A stretch of 64,000 bases of DNA from Solanum dulcamara (taxonomy: Eukaryota; Streptophyta; Magnoliopsida; Solanales; Solanaceae), in NCBI RefSeq assembly GCF_947179165.1, contig NC_077240.1, forward strand, positions 74,433,501-74,497,500, written 5' to 3'. This document shows, one piece after another, positions 34,411 through 46,038 of the stretch (the first letter of the stretch is position 1; each line of letters opens with the position of its first letter). Both the position numbers and the translations under genes were made by a program. The notes below the pieces were generated by a model. The model saw only the letters and a program-made list of their open reading frames with translations, was not told the origin of the DNA and ran no database searches.

Positions 34411-35275
34411 AATGCAAATATTAAATTTAGATAAAAATTACGAATTTACCTAAATTAGCAAATAATATAAATTTTCCCTTGCGTAAACTCCAAGGGTTCA
34501 TTTGATTCATGGATAAGATGGAATATCCCAAGTTTAAGTTTGTGATCGATTAAATTTATACTTTAATCAGTGAGCCGCGGAGTGACCAGCAGAACTCTCT
34601 TTGCACTCGCATGAATGGCCACCCAAATGTTTGAAGGATCTGTGTCGTTCAAAAAATCAGTATGTCTATGTATCAGTTGAACCTTAATTCTTTTTTTTTG
34701 GTCTTGGTCTAGTTCCATTTCCTAAAGTTTGGAACGATATAAGCTTTCATGGCTCAACCTTTCATAAAGTTCAGAACGATAGAAGCTTTCATGGCTTCTT
34801 ACGGAAAGGTCTGTAATAATGTCATTATACTCGCGGTATATATAAACTTTAATTCTAACGTGAACTCAGAGGAAGACCTAAGATTTAATGTTTATATCCT
34901 TCTACAACGTTCTCACGTTAACATGTAGTATTAGTTGGACCAACGAACGATTCCATGTTAAATGTTCTTATACATATAATGAACTTCTTACTGCAAATAT
35001 AAAATTTAGATAAAAATTACGAATTTATGTAAAACCATAGCTAATACTATAGATCTTTACTTGCATAAACTTTAAAGGGTCATTTCGTTCATGGATAAGG
35101 TGAGATATATCCATCTTAAACTTAAATTTGTGATTAAATTTATACTTTATTTAATTAAAGATATAAATTTATCCTAATAATTGCCAGCTTCGAAAGAGCT
35201 AGCAGAACTCTCTCTACACTCGCATGCACGACCGTCTACATGTTTGAAGGATCTACGTAGTTTAGAAGATCACCC
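34411..35275. repeat. Pair of direct repeats, about 250-280 bp each
   Basis: 34411-34655 and 34991-35275 share blocks in the same order: AAATTTAGATAAAAATTACG, a 'gggttcattt...ttcatggataag' block, 'cagcagaactctct...cactcgcatg' and 'tgtttgaaggatct'. The stretch between them also holds a local duplication of 'gaacgata.aagctttcatggct' (34722-34798). The outer bases near 34492 (AGGGTTCATTTGATT) and 35456 (complement TAGGGTTCGTTTGATT) look like terminal inverted repeats, so the whole may be a rearranged MITE. Confidence 0.65.
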
Positions 35276-35782
35276 ACATTGTTAGAACAACAAAAAATTT
35301 CATAGCTCCAATAAATACATATCTTCAACCAAATAAAATATAAAATTAGATGTTATTTTATTCCACTTTTTTTAAAGTAAAATAAATTAGTCCACAAATT
35401 ATAATATCAAACACTATAATTTCATGATAACTTAATTCGCAAATCAAACGAACCCTAAAATATATACATATATTTTTTTCTTGATTTTCCACGCATTGGA
35501 ATTCGAATTCACACGAGCAAGTCCTATATTGGGGTAAACTATAAAGTGCTCCCTAATAAAAATAATTTTGTATATAAAAGAACTTAAATAAAAGACTTCT
35601 AATTAATAATGAATAAATACTTACTAATCTACTGCCGACCACCTGATTAAAATATATACTTCTATCAAGACTAAATGACACATGTTTCATATTCATTAAT
35701 TTGGTATAAAAAAGTTTCTTCTTTTTTTTTACAGGGTGCGCGGCTGTTTTGTGATAGAAGGGTCCCATATGGACCCTGACTA

Positions 35783-35810
35783 AGTGACCAGTGACCAGTG
35801 ACCAGTGACC
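35783..35810. repeat. Four tandem copies of AGTGACC
   Basis: A perfect 7-bp repeat, four units, about 90 bp upstream of the ACR TATA box. It follows an imperfect palindrome around GGGTCCCATATGGACCC (35759-35775). It may be a factor-binding cluster or only a slippage product. Confidence 0.85.
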
Positions 35811-35896
35811 ATATCATTCTCTATGTAAAAATTGTAAATGTAACGTCCCAAAGAACTCTTGACAAAGGTCAAGAGCCATCCATCCGGTCACCCATT

Positions 35897-35904
35897 TTTA
35901 TATA
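35897..35904 (+). promoter_or_regulatory. TATA box of the ACR gene
   Basis: TTTATATAA lies about 155 bases before the start codon, with a purine- and CA-rich leader between, so transcription would start near 35930. Confidence 0.6.
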
Positions 35905-36057
35905 ACCAAAGCCAACAACACCTCAGATCCTTTCTGTCTTACTGACTCAGATACACACATACAACACAACACAAGTGACACAAAAAACAAAGCTCTCTCT
36001 TTTGAGAGCTGAAAAAACAAGAAAACAGCACCAGAAGAATTTTGATCCATCCAAAAA

Positions 36058-39029
36058 ATGGATAACTGGTCTCCTTCTTTCTCTGTTGAAGATGAATTCA
36101 AGAAACTGGTCCTTCGAATGAACCCCCCAAGGTACTTTTTTTTTTCTCTTCCTTTGTTTTTGTCTAAAATGGTGTCAGAATTTGAAGCTAAACTCTACTG
36201 AATTCGACCGAACCGGTAGACAGACACTCTCCCCCTCCACCCCCATGTGTTCATTTTCTATCAAGATTGCTACTTTTGTGATCAAGATTATTTGTAAATT
36301 GAAAATTTTGAATCTTTGTGCTGATTCAATTGTCAATTTTGATGATGTGGTGTTTATAGGGTTACTGTTGATAACACATCTGACAAGAAAACAACTTTGA
36401 TTAAGGTATGGATGTGTTTTGTGTTTGTTAAAAATCCCTTTTTTGTGTGTGTGTGAAATGGATTGAATCAGTTTTGTTCTTGGTACTCTTTGATTTTTTA
36501 AAGAATTGACCTATAGAAATGATTTGGAATTTGTAGGTTGATAGTGCAAATAAAAGAGGAAGCTTGTTGGAAGTGGTTCAGGTTCTTTCTGATTTGAACC
36601 TTATAATTAGAAGAGCTTATATATCTTCTGATGGTGAATGGTTTATGGATGGTGAGTTTCTTGATTCTTCTTAGTTTTTTCCAATTTGTTTAGGAGTTTA
36701 CCCTTTATGCAGTGAGTTGAGTGTTTATCGGAAACAGTCTTTCTACCTTACAAGATAGGGTAAGGTTATGTATACTCTAGCCTTTTCAGCCCTACTTGTG
36801 GGATTATACAGGATTATGTTGTTGTTGTAGTATACCTTTTACACTGCAAAAAAAATAAACTTGAATATTTATAAACTTCGTTGCTGATCCATTGCTGAAT
36901 TGCTCGTAGCTAACATATATATTTTTTTTGATAATCCATTGTTAAATGGGATTAGCGATGGATTTTTTTTTGTTTAGCTACAGTATCTCAGTCATTTATT
37001 CATGTTTTTTTCATTAGTGTTTGTTTCTATTAATTGTTCTTTCCCTTGTTTCAGTATTTCATGTTACTGATCGATATGGAAAAAAGCTCTCTGGAGATAA
37101 TGTCGCCGACCGCATTCAGCAGGTACATTTAATTCCGTATTGAGACGTACTTGATTGATTGATTAATCAGGCAGCTATCGTTTGCCCCTTTTTAAAAGTT
37201 TATCAATCATCAGTCTTTTTTAGTATAACACTCTTTAGGTTCGGTATCAATGGTGGAGCTAGGATTTTCGCTAAGGGTGGATTCAAAATATGAACAAATA
37301 AAAACACAAAGAAATCCACATTTATTTTATATACATAAAAAATAAATTTGACCTTGTATATATAATGTAATTTTCCAACAAAGGGGGCTCGGGTCTTGCG
37401 CCCCCTGGCTCCGCCATGGTCAGTATGTTCACTGAAATAAGTAATTTCCTTAGTTGTCAGCCTTAGAGGACACTGAGTAGGAAGTTGATATCACTGAGTT
37501 AAAGAAGATGAAAGAATAAATTCTTTACTTAATACAGATACTGTTATAGTGTGAGATCGAGTAAACATTAAAGCGTGAATATTTTCTTGTGTTGCAGTCA
37601 CTAGGACAAAGGGGCCGCAGCTTCCGGTCTTTGGAAAGATCTGTGGGTGTTCAGTCTGCAGCAGAACACACAACCATTGAACTGACGGGGCGAGACAGAC
37701 CAGGATTGCTTTCAGAGATCTTTGCGGTTCTCGCGGACCATAAATGTAATGTTGTAGCAGCAGAAGTATGGACTCATAATTCAAGAATGGCATCAGTTGT
37801 TTACATAACTGATGAAGAAAGCAGATTGGCAATAACTGATCCTGATAGGCTTGCCAACATCAGGAAACTGATGTTGTATGTTTTAAAAGGAGACAGAGAT
37901 AGGTGGGGTGCCAATACAGCAGTTTCCGTTGGCTCCACTCATACCGGAAGGAGGCTACATCAGATGATGTATGCTGATCGTGATTATGATAAAGATGATA
38001 CAGCTTGTGTATCGGTTGACCAGAGGAAGCCCCTGGTAACTGTAGAAAGGTGTGCAGATAAAGGGTACACCGTTGTGACTTTGAGATGTCCAGACCGTCC
38101 TAAGCTGCTCTTCGATGCAGTGTGCACATTAACAGATATGCAGTTTGTAGTGTATCATGCTACCATCATTGCTGAAGGACCTGAAGCTTATCAGGTAGTC
38201 TTTTAAATGCTTGAAAATTTCATAAATCATTTTTTCCGCTTATAGTACATGAACCTGCTGATACCTTTCATTGCAAAAACTATGAGATGAATCTGGTGAA
38301 AACTTTATTTGCTAAAACAGCATTTTAAAAGTTCATTATTGGAAATTTTACCATTGAAGCTAGTGGCTAAGAAATGCCAAAATCAACTGTCTTGGGCCAT
38401 TAGTAGTCTAAGACTATGAAAGAGTTGTTATTTTGTTTCTCATTGTTAAACTGCATTCGTGTTGTTTGCTTTTGTTTTTGGTTAGGAATATTACATTAGG
38501 CATATGGATGGGTACCCCATTAGTTCTGAAGCGGAGAGGCAACGTGTAATACACTGCTTGGAGGCAGCTATCAAGAGGAGAACTTCAGCGGTACAAACTC
38601 ATCCGAATGCAAATTAAGTGCTCAAACTCCGCACGTTTAATATGCAGGGAATAATATATTCTCTCTTTTGTCCATAATATGCAGGGAATAAGGCTGGAAT
38701 TACGTGGAGATGACAGAATTGGGCTTCTATCTGATGTGACTCGCATATTTAGGGAGTACGGTCTTTCCGTTTCCCGGGCAGAGGTCATGACGAGTGGCTC
38801 ACAAGCTGTTAACGCCTTTTACGTGACTGATACATCAGGTGGTCCAGTTAAAACTGAAACCATCGAAGCTGTCCGGAAAGAAATAGGTCTGTCCATTCTT
38901 CATGTCACGGACGATCTCTACTCGAATTCACCAAAACAGCAAACTGCCAAGTTCTCTTTAGGTAACATATTAAGATCAAGATCAGAGAAATTTCTCTACA
39001 ACTTGGGATTGACAAAGTCATATTCCTAA
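36058..39029 (+). CDS. ACT-domain-repeat protein, ACR4-like, seven exons
   Basis: Exons 36058-36131, 36360-36405, 36537-36651, 37055-37122, 37598-38194, 38486-38590 and 38685-39029; all introns are GT-AG and phases agree, giving 449 aa, the usual ACR length. Start [20 protein letters not shown] is typical of the family. Four ACT domains: about residues 36-110, 126-200 ([20 protein letters not shown]), 258-330 ([20 protein letters not shown]) and 336-410 ([19 protein letters not shown]), each with the D/RxGLL turn or its variant. ACT domains bind small molecules, often amino acids; plant ACR proteins are thought to be regulatory or sensing proteins without an enzyme domain, and the ligand is not known to me. 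Residues 201-257 form a linker. The end [13 protein letters not shown] matches family C-termini. The gene appears intact. Confidence 0.93.
36730..36826 (+). mobile_element. TS-like SINE 3' module in ACR intron 3
   Basis: It carries CCTTACAAGATAGGGTAAGG, then ACTTGTGGGATTATACAGG and a GTTGTTGTTG tail, the 3' region of the TS-type SINEs common in Solanaceae. It is on the same strand as the gene, within the intron 36652-37054. The tRNA-like head is not recognisable, so it is 5'-truncated or strongly diverged. Confidence 0.65.
37250..37418. mobile_element. Small inverted-terminal element in ACR intron 4
   Basis: The ends ATGGTGGAGCTAGG and (complement) ATGGCGGAGCCAGG form a 14-bp terminal inverted repeat with two mismatches around an AT-rich centre, inside intron 37123-37597. 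It is likely a MITE. No target duplication is evident. Confidence 0.5.
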
Positions 39030-39362
39030 CTGGTCTTTCTATTTCAAACTTAACTTGTATAGTTTGAAATAGTTCATAGATAGGCAGGGCCCTATGCCAG
39101 TTTCTGCTAATGCTTAGCATAGATGTTCTTAGTCATAGACCAAAACCTTATTTCTGTTGCAAACTTGTAAAGTTTATACTAAGCAAATGTACAGCCATGC
39201 TTTCACCTTCCCTTTCAGAGGGGAATAGGAAATACATTTTCTCCCTTTAACTGCTATGTTTATGTGATCCTCTTTGTTTTTATTGTAATTTGAAAGTAAC
39301 TACTAGTTCAATATCAAACCTAGGATAAGCCGTAAAACATCAGTCACGTTCCAATTGAGGTT
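39030..39362 (+). other. 3' flank of the ACR gene
   Basis: Probable 3' UTR and downstream region. No further gene is seen. Confidence 0.5.
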
Positions 39363-39470
39363 AACAACAACAACATATCCAGTGTAGTTCCATAGAGTGG
39401 AGTTTAGGAAGGGTAGAGTGTACGGATCTTACCTTTACCTTAGAGGTGAGGTTGAGAGGTTGTTTTTGAT
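39363..39470 (-). mobile_element. TS-like SINE 3' module
   Basis: On the minus strand: CAACCTCACCTCTAAGGTAA, then GTACACTCTACCCTTCC, then a GTTGTTGTTGTTA tail. This is the same 3' region as the copy in ACR intron 3. Its upstream part stops where a MITE begins at 39471. Confidence 0.65.
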
Positions 39471-39722
39471 AGGCATAATACATTTAAAAAAAAACACTTG
39501 AACTTGGCCTCAGCTAGAAAGTAATCACTTTTACTTTCAGAGCGCACATCTAGACGCCTTAACTTTTTTCCGATGTGTCGGTTGAACACGCTAGCTTATA
39601 AGATGATCATCTAGACACCTCCAACATTTATGTGTCACGTTAGGGTTTGGTGTCCGCGAGACATAGTGGGATTGATTGGAGTGTTTAGTTGTTGGTTGAG
39701 ACTAAATTGATGTATTATGCCT
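39471..39722. mobile_element. MITE with perfect 13-bp terminal inverted repeats
   Basis: AGGCATAATACAT at 39471-39483 is exactly complemented at 39710-39722. The 252-bp element has no coding sequence. It abuts the SINE fragment on its left side. The target duplication is not clear, so the superfamily is left open. Confidence 0.75.
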
Positions 39723-40877
39723 TCATATGCTTAGTTGAAATATGTCATAGTTTGAATACCTAAAAGAAATTTATTAGCAAATTCAACTGTGCTGTCATAT
39801 ATTCCAAAACGAAATATTCTTCTTCTTTAAGATGTTGAATTGACCAACATGTGAGAGCTGGATTGAAAAGGACATGGAAGGCTTACTTTGTTCTAGCTTT
39901 TGGCTTGCAAAAATTCAACCCTACTGTTTATGATTTGATTGCATGAATAATGCTGCCTGCTTCCTTTGTTAGTACAATATTTGAAAAAATGATAGCCACT
40001 TGCAGCCTTTCAATAAGCGATATTTGAGCAAGTCTCAGGGCAAGGCATCGAGGCATACTAATAGAGCGCAAGTATCATGACGCATAAATTTTAACTTTTC
40101 GAATGATCCCTTAGATGTAAGTCTTTAACGTTTTAGGCCTTCATTTGGGGAGCCAAATTGCTTCATAAATCTTTTTTATATTTTAATACTTTAAAATTAA
40201 TTCATAGTAAATTCTCAAAAGTCAAGTGGCATTTTTCAATTGTCTACCCTAATTTCATAGTTCTTTTCCTTTGTCAGCATTACAAAAAATAATGCATTCA
40301 TTAGCTTTGTGTATTGAATATTTTATTTGATATATTTTTTTCAATTTATGTATAACTAATACACGTTTTATTTGGTATCATACTATGTATGATTAATACA
40401 CGGAAAATCATGCTATTAATAACGCAATAGGCTTTAATGAATGTATTAGCATTATTAAAGACACAATTATCCCTCAAAATTTCTTCTACATCTTTTTCAC
40501 CGTATTTGTTATGGATATTTTTGAAAATATATTTATTTTTTTAGAAATCATGTAATGCATATTTTTAATACACCAAATCAAACACTTCTTAAAAAAATAT
40601 CCTCATCATAATTAATACAAACTTATAATATTAGCCTTATTAATCTATCATATTCAATATTATTCTTATAGACCCTACTAAACTGGTAGGACGCTCTACA
40701 AAGTAAAATATATTGTTTGGTCTTTTGTTTGCTAAGTGCAAATTACAAGCAAGATCTCTGTCCTTCGATGTTTGCAATTTTCTACTTATGATTCATTTTT
40801 GCTATTACTCTAGTTAAGATATTTTTCTAGAGACTCAATTTAAATGGAAAAAGGTTTAAAATGTTCTTAAACTATAC
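39723..40877. other. Intergenic DNA, no gene recognised
   Basis: AT-rich. 40320-40440 holds several 'taatacac' motifs in both orientations that could be a worn MITE. No coding evidence. Confidence 0.45.
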
Positions 40878-41194
40878 TGTTAAATAATGTAGAAGTAGTT
40901 AAATGCTGAGCTGGAAGTTAGTTGGAGATTACTTGATGAATTGGAAGAAGTTAGTTACAAATTAGACCTTGAGTTTGTTAGTTTGTTATAACTGAAATCA
41001 GTAACAAAGTTAGCTTGAAGAACAAGTTGAGTACTCTATATAAGAGGCATGTATAATGCATTGTGTACACATATAGAAAAATGAAACTCTACTGCTCTTT
41101 ACTGCTACTTCTTCATCTCTACTGCTGCTTCTTCTCTTCTTTATTTTTACTTGGTAGATAGCTTTGCTGGTTGCAGATTGATAGAAAATTAACA
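40878..41194 (+). mobile_element. Solo LTR, copia-like, 317 bp
   Basis: Starts TGTTAAATAATG and ends GAAAATTAACA, with a TATA box CTCTATATAAGAGG at about 41032 and a T/C-rich R-U5 region behind it. Flanks TATAC and TATAG agree in four of five bases, consistent with an aged target duplication. There is no second copy and no coding region nearby. Confidence 0.65.
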
Positions 41195-44100
41195 TATAGC
41201 AAAAGATTTAAATATATTTTTTAACTGTTGAAAAATTTCAAACAATCAATCCACCTAAAATTACAAGTAAATCACTAGACATAAATATCAATTTATAAGA
41301 ATGAATGGGAACTAACCTTATTCCATTATAATAACTTGATTGAAGATGACACAATATATTGAATCTTAAAGACCGCTTTCTTTAGTTCTTTTATGAGAGA
41401 GAGAAGAGAAAAGAGCGATGTTCTTCTGATTTAAAGACCATATTTATTTAAAAATTCTAAGGTGCCTTTTCACGTTGCAGAAGAGGTATTTTTTCAATAA
41501 ATCTCCATCATACTTTAAAAAAAGTCCATGAGTTTTTAAGGTTATCTAAAAAAAAAACTCATATTAATAGATATTTAGGTTCAAAACTTTAGTACTTTCT
41601 TAAATCATACAATGGACTACTTTAATGATAGCCTATCTACGTATAATATATGAGCCCTTAAAATAGAAATTACTTACATTATCAATTCATTTTGCTGAAA
41701 ATATCCATCTGATTATATTTTTAACTCACTTATGCCCTTTGACTAACGGTCAATATTGTATTAAAAAAAATTCACTTAAATTCCACATAACATTTTATTA
41801 CTGGCGCAATTTTAAACTTTGACTACAATTAAATAAATCCAATCGCCTTATTTTTTGACTTATACAAGATAGAACATGAAATTATTGTTCATTTATGGTT
41901 GATCTTAGGGGCGGGGTCACTTGAGTTCAAGGATTCATTCGAATCTTTTTGATAAAAAAATTTATTATTTATATATAATTAAAATAATTTTTTATATTTA
42001 TATAGTAAATGTCGAATTTTTTTTAACTAATTTCTACATTTATTCTTCAAATTTTAAATTTTTAATAAAAATTCTGACTCAACTATTAATTTGTCTTATC
42101 TTTATGTGGTGCAAGTGTCCAATATGCCTGTCATTTACCTTTGGAATGGGACCAATTTGGATGGGGGACTAACTTACTCCTCAACACAGAGTCACATGTT
42201 CAAAGATTCTGGCAAATCCACGTAGAAACAAGAGCAAGAAAAAAAAACCTGACCAAAACCTTAAAAAGGTATCATAAATGTGCAATGAATAATCATTTAG
42301 ATCCCCTCATTCAATCCCATCATAATCAATTTTCTTTGAAAGGATATAGTCTTGGCAACAATTAGATCCTCTCATTAATTTCAATCCCATCATAATGATC
42401 AAGTTGTGCGAATACATGGACCACTTTCAATTACCCATCTGCTTAATAACACACACACTGTTTTGATGTGGCAGCCTTTTTGTCTTAACTTGTGTGATAC
42501 AACTATTTTGACACCACCAAACAGTGCAGTGGATGCGGCTATTTTTCTCATAATTAAAGGTTTTGAGATTGAATTTTGAGTATGAATTTTTTTTTGATAG
42601 AGATCATTTTTCTTTACATGAAACTTTATGCGGCGCGAATCCAAAATAATCGGACTTCAATGTTGTTATTGGACATCGGATGGAAACGCAAAAACAACAC
42701 TAATACTATTTTGACATAATACATATTTGGCTTCATCTAATATTTATAGCCTTCAATTGAACGTGCACAAGTACGCACTTAAAACTTTTTAAAATTAAAT
42801 AAATAGCCACATGCATTTTATATAAAAATTTGTATTCTATATGTGTGCGTCCGACGTGTATTATCTCATCGGAATATATTACTTGTTAATCTTTCTTTGC
42901 ATATCTTTATAAAAAAATATTAATTAAATTTACTTTTTGATTTTAATTTAATATTTATTTTGTCATATTAATCTTTCTTTCTATTTATTAAGTAAGGGTA
43001 AAAATAGAAATAACTAACCAATTATATCTTAATTTTTTTAAATGTAATTACTTTGGAATGATTATTTATATTAAGAAGAGCAATTAAAATGAACTGAAGA
43101 AAGTATAATTATCTAGGGTAATCTTGAAAATATAAAAGATCAAAATTAATTACACAACTTTCCGTAATATTTGAGCTAAAAGAGTCCGTCTCGCGGTTCA
43201 TTTAGCGCATAATTGTTTCAGTTTCCTATTTCATATTAGTGATTCACCTTACTATTTATTTTTAATTATTTATTAGTTTATAAAATTAAACTAAAATTAA
43301 TTATTTTTTTCATTTTATACTTAAAATTTTGAAAAATCTCGCAATTTTATGTATCAAATAGACCTCATAATATACTTAAAATTTTGAAGAGATATTTTTT
43401 CACGTGAAAAGCTAATAAAAAAATTATAGTTCGGCTATAAATGGGCAAACTAACTTAAATTTTTGTGTTATATTTTGGAATGGAATAGACGGGAAAGTTA
43501 ACTTGTTTGGAATAGTTCGTCCATTTATAGGCAAAATATCCGTTTTGATGAATACATGCATTTTAAAGATTTATTTTCAAAGTCCAACATTAAAAGGACG
43601 TGTTTTTGCAATCCCTGCACCAAAAGGACATGTCCCAAATAATACATACCAAACAAATTGTTCACCAACTTTTGGGTGAACTGAATGTTTCATTAATGTC
43701 ATCCATTTAATGTTTGTTTGTTCATGACATTAAACGGATACTTTGCCACTTTTTATAGATCTACACTAAAATAAGATATAAGCAAATAAATCATTCAAAT
43801 CATAATTCATAACCACACCTTCCATTCCAAAAAGTATTCATAATATACTAAGCTTGTGTTTGAACAATGAACAAGAGGTGCGAAGTCATGATTTTAAATT
43901 AGTGTTTGGATATATAATTTAAGATTATGATTTCAAATCTCAAATTTTTTGAACATAATTTGAGATTTTAAATCGTGTTTTCAATTATTTTAAAAAATAT
44001 AAGACTTGACACATAAGTTTATATTTTGTAAAAAATAAAATTATATATATATATATATAAGAAAACCATCATTTTAACTTTTGCAGAAAAAGACTCATGC

Positions 44101-44391
44101 TCGGTTGTGAAGAGATTGTCCGTACCATGTGAAATGATTATATTAAACAATAGCTAGTTACTATTATTGTTGACTAGTGGATCTTTATAAAATTATGTGT
44201 ATTTAAAACTTTGTAATCACAAGCATTTTAAAAGAACTTGAAGCTATACGATTTATCAATTGGGTGTCTTAACATATTCTGATATCTTGTTTATGAACTA
44301 TGGTTTGTTTATTTGATAAAATTGGGTAAGAATTAGGAAATATTTTATAGTTTCACACTTATGGGGTTTTCATGTTTACGGAAAAAAAATA
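41195..44391. other. Intergenic AT-rich DNA, no gene recognised
   Basis: A 40-odd-base direct repeat (about 42292-42335 and 42359-42403, sharing CAATCCCATCATAAT) and a (TA)n run near 44042 are visible. 43580-43650 carries two 'aaaaggac(a/g)tgt' blocks. Open frames are short and unrecognised. Confidence 0.45.
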
Positions 44392-44639
44392 CTTCATCCG
44401 TTTCTATTTGTTTGTCCTACTTTCCTTTAAGTCCGTTTAAGAAAGAATGTTTTTTTTTCCTTTTTAACAACTCTTTAATTTTAACTTTCCGCATGACATA
44501 TTTAAGACCACAAAATTAAAAAATATTTTAGTACATTGACAGATTTTTAGTTTATTGCCACAAGATTCAAAAAAAAATAAAAATTCTTAAATTTAATGTC
44601 AAGTCAAAATAGGACAGACAAATTAAAATGGAGAGAAAG
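44392..44639. mobile_element. Stowaway-like MITE
   Basis: The left end CTTCATCCGTTTC mirrors the right end (complement CTTTCTCTCCATTTT), with inner TTTGTCCTA/TAGGACAGACAAA also inverted. It is flanked by TA on both sides (44390-44391 and 44640-44641). Confidence 0.8.
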
Positions 44640-44991
44640 TACAACTTACAAAATCCAAATTGTATGTCCAGATAAAAATTTAATTTGGTCGCAATTTTAT
44701 TTTATATCATAATTCACATTCGCATGTCCAAAAAAGCCCTAATTTTTTTGCAATGAAATTAACTACTTTTGGTAGCACTCTAATAGATTCTGAAGTTAAT
44801 ATGAAAGGTGCCCAAAGGAACATATCAAACCACACAACAATCCGCTTAATGGAGAAGTCCAAAAAACAAAAATAACTGAAATGGGATTCACCCAACTTAA
44901 ATTTTAATGGCATGAACAAATGGACTTTCAACGGTAACGTTAACAAAACATGCAGTTTGCCCAAAGGCTGACCAACAACCCGTTTTGATAA

Positions 44992-45104
44992 GTTGCGCGG
45001 ACTCTTCACTTTTGATGCTGCATCCGTGTCGAATTCTTCAAAAATACACTACTTTTAGAGAATTCAACACGTACCTGTTGACATTTTTAAAGAGGCCGAG
45101 CAAC
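44992..45104. mobile_element. 113-bp palindromic MITE
   Basis: The ends GTTGCGCGGACTCTTC and (complement) GTTGCTCGGCCTCTTT form terminal inverted repeats, and the centre is itself inverted (GAATTCTTCAAAAA ... AGAGAATTC). This matches a small Solanaceae MITE type that carries GTTGCTCGGACTCT ends. Almost the whole element can fold. Confidence 0.75.
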
Positions 45105-45437
45105 ATAGGTGTTCTTTGAATCTTGAGACATGCCCTTTTGGTGCAATGGGTTGAGAAACATGCCCTTTTGACGCCATTTCATCCTCACGCACCTCTCAAT
45201 CAAGTTATCCAAAACTTAGGTCAAGAATGAAACTTCCAAAATAACAATAATTTAGGGAAATTTTTTAACCTATTTACTAAACTCGAAGATTGGATTATAC
45301 TCATTTGTGGAATGATAGAAAGCTTCTTCCTTTTTTTTTCTTTTGGACAGTGAGTAGTGTATAATTCGAAACTCAAGAAATAATGAGCATGCCCCTCTAT
45401 CCTTCTTTCCTTAAGTATCCGGCTTTTACCTATGGGG
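45105..45437. other. Spacer below the truncated Tekay element
   Basis: No gene is recognised. A GACATGCCCTTTTG-type block occurs twice (45127 and 45161). The frame entering from the retroelement continues as unrelated residues here. Confidence 0.45.
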
Positions 45438-46018
45438 AACTCTATCTCCCGCTCAGGAGGAAGACCTGGAAGTTCATCTGGAAATACATCTGGAAATTCA
45501 TTAACTACCGGAACTGACTGAAGAGTCGGTACTTCTGCTTCCAAATTATGCACACGAACCAGATGGTAAATATACCCCTTCCTAACCATCTTCCTCGCCT
45601 TGAAGTATGAAGAGAACTTACCCCTCGACGATGCCGTATTCCCCAACCATTCTATAATTGGTTCTCCTGGTAACTGAAATCGAATTGCTTTTTCTCTACA
45701 ATCAACAATAGCATAACAAGAAGCTAACCAATCCATGCCTATAATAACATCAAACTCGGTTATATCTAACTCTATCAAATCTGCCTTGGTGTGGCGACCA
45801 TATATAATCACCGAACAATCTCTATATACTTTCTTGACTATAACAGAATCTCCTATCGGTGTAGCTACCTCAAATGGTTCTATCAATTCAGGTTTTATTC
45901 CAATTCTATTAGCAACAAAGAAAGATATATATATGATAAGCTGGAGCCCGGATCTATCAATGCATATATGTTCTGAGGAAAATATCGATAATATACATGT
46001 AACCACATTTGGTGACAC
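45438..46018 (-). pseudogene. Tekay protease and RT start, truncated
   Basis: FDVIIGMDWLASCYAIVDCREKAIRF marks the end of the retroviral-type aspartic protease. It is followed by the linker and FPDVFPDELPGLPPEREIEF at the RT entrance. The open frame runs on past about 45438 but the residues no longer match the family, so the junction is a deletion or rearrangement point. Confidence 0.85.
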
Positions 46019-46038
46019 CTCCTGATCCTATCTACTCG

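Noticed and set aside
37491..37832. Minus-strand open frame over ACR exon 5
   Set aside because: Shadow of the ACT-domain coding exon.
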